Source: Kineosphaera sp039812485
GTDB lineage: Bacteria > Actinomycetota > Actinomycetes > Actinomycetales > Dermatophilaceae
Assembly (NCBI GenBank): GCA_039812485.1
Contig: JBDIAP010000049.1
Span: forward strand, 1 to 21,993
Length of the DNA stretch: 21,993 nt
Direction: 5' to 3'
The translations under genes were made by a program, and so were the position numbers. The notes beneath the pieces were generated by a model that had not been told where the DNA came from, ran no database searches, and saw only the letters and a program-made list of their open reading frames with translations. This document shows positions 16,573 through 21,993 of this stretch, in pieces; within the stretch, counting starts at the first letter, position 1, and every line of letters starts with the position of its first letter.

Positions 16573-17384
16573 TCAGAGAGGCAACGACGCGGCGTGCGCC
16601 AGCGCGCTGTCGGCCTCGGTCGGCTCCTCGAGCAGGAAGCCCTGCGCCCACTCGAAGCCGAGCTCACGCACGAGGTCGAGCTGGCGACTCGTCTCGACGC
16701 CCGCCGCGACGACGGGCAGGCCGGCGTCCTGCACCGCCTGCGCAAGATCGGCCAACGGCCCGATGTCGGTGGCGAGCTGGCGCGGGTGCAGCTTGATGAT
16801 GTCGACGGGCACCGACGCGGCGTCGGGCAGCACGTCGAGGTCGTCGGCCGTGAATCCGTCGAGGCAGAAGGAGATCTCGCGTTCCTGCAGGCGGCACAGT
16901 CGGGCGAGGGCGTCTTCGTCGGTGGTGACGAGGTGATGGAACGTCGAGGTCGGCAGGTCGACGAGCAGCCGGTCGGCGGGCACCTGATGGCGGGTCAGGG
17001 TCGCGGTGACATCGGTGACGAACTCCGGGTGGTCGACGAAATCCCACGACAGGTTGACCGAGAGGATGAGCTCGCGGCGCGGTTCGGTGTGCAGCCACTG
17101 GGCGAGATGGGCCAGGGCGTCGTCGAGGATGCGCAGATCGATCGCGCGCATCGACCCCGTCGACTCGGCCGCGGCGAAGAAGGCCGTGGCACCTGCGGGC
17201 GGCCGTCGAGGCCGCGACGACGCGCGAGCGCCTCGAAGCCCTGCAGCCGCCCGGACTGCAGGTTGTAGAACGGCTGGTAGAAGGTCACGAGCCCCAGCTC
17301 GTCCTGGCCGGCCGCGCGCGCCGGACCCGCCGTCGGCGTCACCGACAGCAGTTCTGGGCTCAACGGAAGCGTCACGGGCGTCAC
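16573..17384 (-). pseudogene. Short EAL-domain protein with degenerate catalytic site and a frameshift
   Basis: A roughly 270-residue stand-alone EAL domain in two frames. The first part (F-Y-Q-P-F-Y-N-L-Q-S-G-R, G-F-E-A-L-A-R) runs from a GTG at 17384, or 17375. The second begins around 17190 with F-F-A-A-A-E-S-T-G-S-M-R-A-I-D-L and ends in L-P-L. One missing base near 17190 (V-P-T-A-F-F expected) explains the break, and the total length fits this (812 nt). Independently, the catalytic pattern is eroded: the E-x-T-E motif reads V-D-L-P-T-S, D-D-F-G-T-G reads L-D-G-F-T, K-I-D reads K-L-H, and A-E-G-V-E-T reads A-A-G-V-E-T. Even with the frame restored it probably binds rather than cleaves c-di-GMP, or regulates the adjacent GGDEF-EAL protein, whose gene starts 25 nt downstream. 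Confidence 0.8.
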
Positions 17385-17387
17385 CTT

Positions 17388-17419
17388 CTCTCCTCAGACG
17401 ACTGCTCTCCTCAGACGAC
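17388..17419. repeat. 15-bp direct repeat, two copies, upstream of the EAL gene
   Basis: CTCTCCTCAGACGAC occurs perfectly twice (17388-17402 and 17405-17419) with a 2-nt spacer. On the minus strand each copy supplies a GAGGAGAG sequence, so the ribosome binding site of the EAL gene is duplicated. Confidence 0.9.
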
Positions 17420-17506
17420 CTTGTCGGCCGGTAAGGACAACCCTGAGGTCTGCGGGTGCGCGTCGTGGCCGGGCCGTTCGGCCGATGACATAACCCCCTG
17501 TTTTCC

Positions 17507-17514
17507 TATCGATA
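17507..17514. promoter_or_regulatory. Palindrome TATCGATA before the ssu promoter
   Basis: TATCGATA, with a further ATCG at 17517, lies just upstream of the -35 box of the sulfonate operon. It is an AT-rich island in GC-rich DNA (17490-17527) and a candidate site for a sulfur-status activator; no known motif is recognised with certainty. It also lies upstream of the divergent EAL gene. Confidence 0.35.
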
Positions 17515-17524
17515 ACATCGGGAT

Positions 17525-17554
17525 TTGACGCGGCCCCGGAGGGCGACCTACCGT
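17525..17554 (+). promoter_or_regulatory. Promoter of the sulfonate operon
   Basis: TTGACG (17525-17530) and TACCGT (17549-17554) are 18 bp apart. Transcription would start near 17561 and give a leader of about 130 nt before the small leader-peptide gene. Confidence 0.55.
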
Positions 17555-17691
17555 CGTGGCAGCGAGCGCGAGCGATCGGCAGCGATTGACTGCGCAGACA
17601 GCGCGACTCACGTCAGCGAGACGCGTGCAGGTCGTCCTGACGGGCGCCGTCATGACGTGTGCGGTGATCTCGAGTGCCGAAGGAGTGGGTC

Positions 17692-17796
17692 ATGGGCAGC
17701 CAGCACGCCACCGTCGCGGCGCCGTCCACCTTCGCCGCCGCCAGGCGCCGGCACATCGACTTCGGCCGCGTTCGCACCTCGCGCTGTCGGGGCTGA
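17692..17796 (+). CDS. Cysteine-containing leader peptide of the sulfur-metabolism type
   Basis: A 34-residue open frame has a good AGGAGTGGGT site before its ATG. Its C-terminal part, R-R-R-H-I-D-F-G-R-V-R-T-S-R-C-R-G, closely fits the short leader peptides found upstream of actinobacterial sulfur-assimilation and sulfonate genes, whose hallmark is R-R-H-I/V-D-L, then R-V, then a Cys just before the stop. Ribosome pausing at the Cys codon (residue 32) when charged tRNA-Cys is low is the likely way it controls the operon. It lies between the promoter at 17525 and ssuC at 17913. A GC-rich 117-nt gap after it (17797-17912) can form short stems such as GCCGG/CCGGC near 17865, but no clear attenuator was resolved. 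Confidence 0.75.
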   Translation: MGSQHATVAAPSTFAAARRRHIDFGRVRTSRCRG

Positions 17797-17912
17797 CCGC
17801 TTCTCGCGCGGCCCCCCTGTCGTCGCCGCGGCCCCGTCCAAACCCGAACACTGCGTGCCCGCCGGCCCCCGCCCGGCCGCTTCCACCTGCCCTGTCCGCT
17901 TGGGAGACCACC

Positions 17913-18870
17913 GTGACCTCGACCCTGCCTACCACCGCATCCGCTTCCATCGACGCACTTTCCACCGACGCACACTCCATCGACGCACACCGCCGCGCGC
18001 GCACCGCACCCGCGCCGACCAGGCTCCGCGCCGCCCGCCTCCGGCAGCTCGACCTCGCGGCGAGGGACGGCCGTCCCCGCGACGGGTGTCGGCCCGGCCC
18101 CCAGCTCCGCCGACCGCGGTCGGCGCCTGCCGGCCCCGCCCCGCTGGCTCAGCCTCGTCGCGATCCTCGCCCTGTGGCAGGCCGCGGCGGCGACCGGCAT
18201 CCTCCCGTCCGACAAGCTCGCCGCACCGAGCGTCATCGCGGTCACGGCCTGGCACCTCATCACGACCGGCGAGCTCGCCCAGGCGATCGGCGTCTCCCTC
18301 GGCCGCGTCGGCCTCGGACTGGCCGTCGGCCTCACGGTCGGCGCGGTCGCCGGCATCATCGCCGGGCTGTCGAGCTGAGGCGATGCCCTCCTCGACCCGC
18401 CCCTGCAGGCACTGCGGACGCTGCCGCACCTCGGGCTGATCCCCTTGTTCATCATGTGGTTCGGCATCGGCGAGACGCCCAAGATCGCGCTCGGCGTCGC
18501 GTTCCCGATCTACCTCAACCTCTACGCCGCGATCCGCGGCGTCGACCGCGGCCTGCTCGAGGCGGCCCGCGTCAACGGCCTGAGCCGTCGCCAGATCCTC
18601 TGGCACGTCGTGCTGCCCGCCGCGACGCCGCAGACCCTCGTCGGCCTGCGCCAGGGCCTGGGCATCGCGTGGCTCTCGCTCATCGTCGGCGAGCAGGTCA
18701 ACGCCGAGGCGGGCCTCGGCTACCTCATCAACAACGCCCGCGAGTTCCTGCTCACCGATGTCGTCGTCGGCCTCGTCGTCTATGCGCTCCTCGGGCTGGC
18801 GTCCGACGCCATCGTGCGGCTGCTCGAGCGCCACGCCCTGCGCTGGCGCGAGGGCACCGTCCTGCGGTGA
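17913..18870 (+). pseudogene. ssuC: Sulfonate ABC transporter permease SsuC, frameshifted and with an internal TGA
   Basis: The body (W-L-S-L-V-A-I-L-A-L-W-Q to L-R-W-R-E-G) is a SsuC/TauC-type permease with the loop E-A-A-R-V-N-G-L that contacts the ATPase, and M-W-F-G-I-G-E. Two lesions are visible. The only usable start, GTG 17913 with GGGAG upstream, opens a frame (V-T-S-T-L-P-T-T) that must shift near 18055-18080 to enter the membrane part, which itself has no ATG, GTG or TTG before the TGA. The total length (958 nt) fits one extra base. An in-frame TGA stands at 18376 between A-G-L-S-S and G-D-A-L-L-D. The gene therefore cannot make full-length permease as read. Its N-terminus has three 15-bp repeats (17946-17990). 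It precedes the intact ssuB. Confidence 0.82.
17946..17990 (+). repeat. Three 15-bp tandem repeats in the ssuC N-terminus
   Basis: Units at 17946-17960, 17961-17975 and 17976-17990 differ at one to three positions and encode S-I-D-A-L, S-T-D-A-H and S-I-D-A-H in the frame of the GTG at 17913. That frame preservation supports this start. Confidence 0.85.
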
Positions 18871-18947
18871 ACCCTCCGACGCGCCCCGCGACGACCGAGC
18901 CCCCCGACACCGACCATCCAAGCACCCCGCACCCCGGAGAGGACCCC

Positions 18948-19685
18948 GTGACGACAACCCCCGCTCGACCCCGGCACACCACCGGTGCGACCGCGACCGT
19001 CCACGCTCGCGCCCTCGGCCGGGCGTTCCACGAGCACGTCGTGCTCGCCGACCTCGACCTGACCATCGCACCCGGCGAGTTCGTGGCGTTGCTGGGCCGA
19101 TCCGGCTCCGGCAAATCCACACTGTTGCGTGCACTCGCTGGCCTCGACGGCGCAGTCACCGGCGACCTGAGCGTCGATGGAGCCGTGGCCGTCGCGTTCC
19201 AGCAGCCCAGATTGCTGCCGTGGCGCACCGTCTGGCGCAACGTCGTCCTCGGCCTGCCCAGGGGCCGAGACACCCGCGAGACCGCCCTGGAGGCGCTCGA
19301 CGAGGTGGGCCTGCGCGAGTATGCCGACCGCTGGCCCCTGACCCTCTCCGGTGGCCAGGCGCAACGCCTCTCGCTCGCCCGCGCGCTCGTGCGGGAGCCC
19401 GCGCTGTTGCTGCTCGACGAACCCTTCGGCGCCCTCGACGCCCTGACCCGCATGACGACGCACCGACTCGTTGAGCGCCTCTGGGAGCGGCACCACCCGG
19501 CCGTGCTCCTCGTCACGCACGACGTCGACGAGGCCGTGCTGCTCGCCGACCGGCTGCTCGTGCTCGACCGCGGCCACATCGTCTCCGACCTGCGCAACGA
19601 CAGTCCCCGCCCCCGCTCCCGCGACGCCGCCGCGCCCCTGCGCCGGCGGCTCCTCACCGATCTCGGAGTCACCGACCATGACTGA
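18948..19685 (+). CDS. ssuB: Sulfonate ABC transporter ATP-binding protein
   Basis: This 245-residue ATPase is complete: Walker A G-R-S-G-S-G-K-S-T (residues 50-58), the Q-loop in A-F-Q-Q-P-R-L-L-P-W-R typical of SsuB/TauB, signature L-S-G-G-Q-A-Q-R, Walker B L-L-L-L-D-E-P-F-G-A-L-D and the switch His in V-T-H-D. It powers uptake of organosulfonates through SsuC. The GTG at 18948 follows GGAGAGGA; an alternative GTG at 18867, overlapping the ssuC stop as GTGA, would add 27 residues. Its end overlaps the ssuA start by 8 nt. It remains intact although the permease gene before it is broken. Confidence 0.92.
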   Translation: MTTTPARPRHTTGATATVHARALGRAFHEHVVLADLDLTIAPGEFVALLGRSGSGKSTLLRALAGLDGAVTGDLSVDGAVAVAFQQPRLLPWRTVWRNVVLGLPRGRDTRETALEALDEVGLREYADRWPLTLSGGQAQRLSLARALVREPALLLLDEPFGALDALTRMTTHRLVERLWERHHPAVLLVTHDVDEAVLLADRLLVLDRGHIVSDLRNDSPRPRSRDAAAPLRRRLLTDLGVTDHD

Positions 19686-20811
19686 CCAGCCAACTCGTCC
19701 CCGCATTCGCCGAACGTTCGGCGCGCTCACCCTCGCGCTGGCCGGCGCGATCACCGTCGCCGCCTGCGCGCCGAGCACCGGGGCCACGAGCTCCGCGCCG
19801 GTCGCCGCGAGCGTCCCCGCCGATCAGCGCGCGGGCCTGACGCTCAAGGTCGGAGACCAGAAGGCCGGTCTCAAGGCTCTGCTCGACGCCGCCGGAGAGA
19901 GCAAGGGCACCCCCTACCGGATCGAGTGGTCGACGTTCACATCCGGACCGCCGCTGCTCGAGGCGGCGGCGGCCGGCGCCATCGACATCGGCGGCGTCGG
20001 CAACACACCGCCGATCTTCGCCGGCGCGGCCGGGTCGCCGATCGCTGCCGTCTCCGCGAGCCGCGACGAGGCCGCAGGCGACACGATCCTCGTCGCGAAG
20101 GGCTCGACCCTGCGCTCGGTCACCGACCTCAAGGGCCGCAAGGTCGCCGTCGCCAAGGGCAGCAGCGCTCACGGGCACCTCGTGCTGCAGCTGCGCAAGG
20201 TCGGCCTCACGACGAGGGACCTCGACATCGCCTTCGTCGCGCCCTCGGACGGTTACGCGGCCCTGTCGGCCGGCCGGGTCGACGCGTGGGCGGTGTGGGA
20301 CCCCTATTCCGCGCAGGCCGAGCAGGAGCTCGGCGCGCGGGTGCTCGCCGACGGGCACGGCCTGGCGAACGGCCTGGGCTTCCAGGTCGCCTCGCGAGCG
20401 GCCCTGTCGGACGCCGCGAAGAACACGGCGATCGGCGACCTCGTCGTGCGCACCACCCGCGCCCGCCTCTGGGCCAAGGCGCACCCGCAGCAGTGGGCGA
20501 CCGTCTACGCCAAGCAGACCGGACTGCCGTATGCCGTGTCGCTGGCCAGCGCGAAGCGCAGCGACGACCTCCCGACACCGATCACGCCCGACCTGGTCGC
20601 CTCCGAGCAGACACTCGTCGACGCCCTGGCCGCCGAGCAGGTCATCCCCCAGAGCTTCACGTTCGTCGACTACGTCGACCACCGCTTCGACGCGAGCGTC
20701 GAGGCGATCATCCAGCGCGCCGGCTCGGGCGCGGCCGCGTCGCCCGGGGCCGCGTCGCCCGGGGCCGCGGCACCGGCGGCCACGCCCGCACCGACCACGA
20801 CGAAGGGCTGA
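19678..20811 (+). CDS. ssuA: Sulfonate ABC transporter substrate-binding lipoprotein
   Basis: This 377-residue binding protein has a basic N-terminus, a hydrophobic stretch and a lipobox ending in V-A-A-C (Cys30), so it is anchored outside the membrane. The core matches aliphatic sulfonate/nitrate/taurine binding proteins: V-G-D-Q-K-A-G-L, G-A-I-D-I-G-G-V-G-N-T-P-P-I-F-A and V-D-A-W-A-V-W-D-P-Y. The ATG at 19678 overlaps the ssuB end by 8 nt. The C-terminus ends in an Ala/Pro-rich tail that includes a perfect 15-bp duplication. It is intact and precedes ssuD by 6 nt. Confidence 0.92.
   Translation: MTDQPTRPRIRRTFGALTLALAGAITVAACAPSTGATSSAPVAASVPADQRAGLTLKVGDQKAGLKALLDAAGESKGTPYRIEWSTFTSGPPLLEAAAAGAIDIGGVGNTPPIFAGAAGSPIAAVSASRDEAAGDTILVAKGSTLRSVTDLKGRKVAVAKGSSAHGHLVLQLRKVGLTTRDLDIAFVAPSDGYAALSAGRVDAWAVWDPYSAQAEQELGARVLADGHGLANGLGFQVASRAALSDAAKNTAIGDLVVRTTRARLWAKAHPQQWATVYAKQTGLPYAVSLASAKRSDDLPTPITPDLVASEQTLVDALAAEQVIPQSFTFVDYVDHRFDASVEAIIQRAGSGAAASPGAASPGAAAPAATPAPTTTKG
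20734..20763 (+). repeat. Perfect 15-bp tandem duplication in the ssuA tail
   Basis: GCCGCGTCGCCCGGG occurs twice head to tail (20734-20748, 20749-20763), and the start of a third copy follows. It encodes A-A-S-P-G units in the unstructured C-terminal tail. Confidence 0.9.
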
Positions 20812-20817
20812 TCCTGC

Positions 20818-21993
20818 ATGTCCGTGACCCTGGACTGGTTCCTCACGACCTCCGGCGACGGCCGGGCCGTCGTCGGGGCCTACCACGGCGCCAAGGCCGT
20901 GACCCCGACCGATTCGCGCACCGGACGCGGCCTGCGCGAGCCCGACATCGACTACCTCGCCCTGCAGGCGCAGGCCGCCGACCGGCTCGGTTTCACCGGG
21001 GTGCTCACCCCGACCGGCACGTGGTGCGAGGACGCGTAGCTCACCTCCGCGGCGCTCGCGCGTGAGACGCAGCGATTGGCGTTCCTCGTCGCCTTCCGGC
21101 CCGGGCTCATCAACCCGACGCTGGCGGCGCAGATGACCGCCACCCTGCAGCGGCAATCGCGCGGGCGGGTGCTGCTCAACGTCGTCACCGGCGGGGAGCC
21201 GGCCGAGCAGCGGCGGTTCGGCGACTTCGCGAGCAAGGACGAGCGCTATGCGCGCACGGCCGAGTTCTTGCAGGTCGTCAAGGGGGCGTGGAGCGGCGAG
21301 CCGTTCGACTTCGCCGGGGACTACTACCGCGTCGAGGGCGCGACGGTCTCGACGCCGCCCGACCCGATCCCCGCCCTCTACTTCGGGGGGTCGAGCGACG
21401 CCGCGCTGCCGGTCGCGGCGCAGCACGTCGACGTCTACCTCACGTGGGGCGAGCCGCCCGAGCAGGTCGCGGAGAAGATCGCTCGAGTCCGGCAGCTGGC
21501 GGAGCGTGCCGGGCGGCGGCTGCGGTTCGGCATCCGGCTGCACTCGATCAGCCGCGACTCCTCGCGGGAGGCGTGGGCCGAGGCTCAGCGCTTCCTCGAC
21601 GCGCTCGACCCGGCCGTCGTCGCGCGTGCCCAGGCCGCTCTGCGCACGAGTGAATCCGAGGGCCAGCGGCGCATGCTCGCGCTCAACCGCGGCTCCAAGG
21701 ACGACCTGGAGGTGGCGCCGAACCTGTGGGCCGGCGTCGGGCTCGTGCGTGGCGGCGCCGGCACCGCGCTCGTCGGCAGCCACGAGGAGGTCGCCGACCG
21801 CATCGAGGAATACCACGCGCTCGGCATCGAGGAGTTCATCTTCTCGGGCTACCCGAACCTCGAGGAGAGCTTCTGGTTCGGCGAGAACGTCATCCCGATC
21901 CTGCGCTCGCGGGGGCTGCTCAAACCTGCCGCTGACGTAGGCCGATCCGGCGCGGGCTGGGCCGGGATCTTCGGACCGCCCGACTCCCCAGGC
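20818..21993 (+). pseudogene. ssuD: FMNH2-dependent alkanesulfonate monooxygenase SsuD with an internal TAG, cut by the window end
   Basis: The frame from ATG 20818 encodes a bacterial-luciferase-like (LLM) flavin monooxygenase that releases sulfite from alkanesulfonates. SsuD motifs are plain: G-V-L-T-P-T-G-T-W-C-E-D, L-V-A-F-R-P-G, L-L-N-V-V-T-G-G-E, Y-F-G-G-S-S, D-V-Y-L-T-W-G-E-P-P, P-N-L-W-A-G-V-G-L-V-R-G-G-A-G-T-A-L-V-G and S-G-Y-P-N-L-E-E. Codon 74 (21037-21039) is TAG where the family has Trp in E-D-A-W-L-T, a one-base change from TGG. All following codons to the window end remain open and family-like, so the lesion is single and recent, or an error. The frame has no stop before 21993, about 392 codons, near the family's usual length. 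Confidence 0.88.

Noticed and set aside
17421..17440. TTGTC-N10-GACAA inverted repeat between the EAL gene and ssu promoter
   Set aside because: Arms are only 5 bp and there is no supporting promoter element, so it is too weak to call an operator.
18376..18378. TGA in ssuC read as selenocysteine
   Set aside because: The family has no Cys/Sec at this place, no SECIS-like structure was recognised, and a frameshift also breaks the gene.

Overview
The window is very GC-rich DNA with long open frames on both strands, GTG starts and GGAGG-type ribosome binding sites. Its gene families (ATPase-less CUT1 sugar importers, LacI operators, an R-R-H-I-D leader peptide before sulfur genes) point to a high-GC actinobacterium, perhaps of the Micrococcales. 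That placement is inference; there is no rRNA or other marker gene here.

Region 1 (26-6952, +) is a tight five-gene operon: a lipoprotein solute-binding protein, two CUT1 permeases, a cytoplasmic GH3 beta-N-acetylglucosaminidase (NagZ type) and one long polypeptide that joins anhydro-MurNAc kinase (AnmK) to MurNAc-6-phosphate etherase (MurQ). Together they read as an import and breakdown route for cell-wall amino sugars: uptake, cleavage of GlcNAc-(anhydro)MurNAc, phosphorylation, then ether cleavage to GlcNAc-6-P and D-lactate. A strong hairpin follows at 7095-7130.

Region 2 (7200-10895) has a small ABM-fold protein, a LacI-family repressor (-) and a divergent two-gene operon of a Gfo/Idh/MocA oxidoreductase and a sugar phosphate isomerase/epimerase. 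A promoter with two tandem palindromic operators lies between them, and a third exact 12-bp operator core lies inside the repressor gene. Region 3 (10896-14158) has a broken PIN-domain toxin remnant, an aldehyde dehydrogenase (-), a 338-bp gap with a 15-bp tandem array and a CRP-like palindrome, and a butanediol-type zinc alcohol dehydrogenase (+), ending in a hairpin.

Region 4 (14159-17384, -) is a cyclic-di-GMP module: a short EAL protein with degraded catalytic residues and a 1-nt frameshift, followed 25 nt later by a membrane GGDEF-EAL protein whose frame is broken exactly at three copies of an 8-bp repeat. Region 5 (17525-21993, +) is a sulfonate (ssu) locus: promoter, 34-residue cysteine-containing leader peptide, permease ssuC (frameshift plus TGA), intact ATPase ssuB, intact binding protein ssuA, and monooxygenase ssuD with TAG at a conserved Trp codon; ssuD runs off the window.

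Apart from the small PIN remnant, every gene in the first 14 kb is intact, while four of six large genes in the last 8 kb carry disabling changes. This is either real decay or switching, or poorer sequence quality there. All calls come from reading the sequence; no database search was possible.
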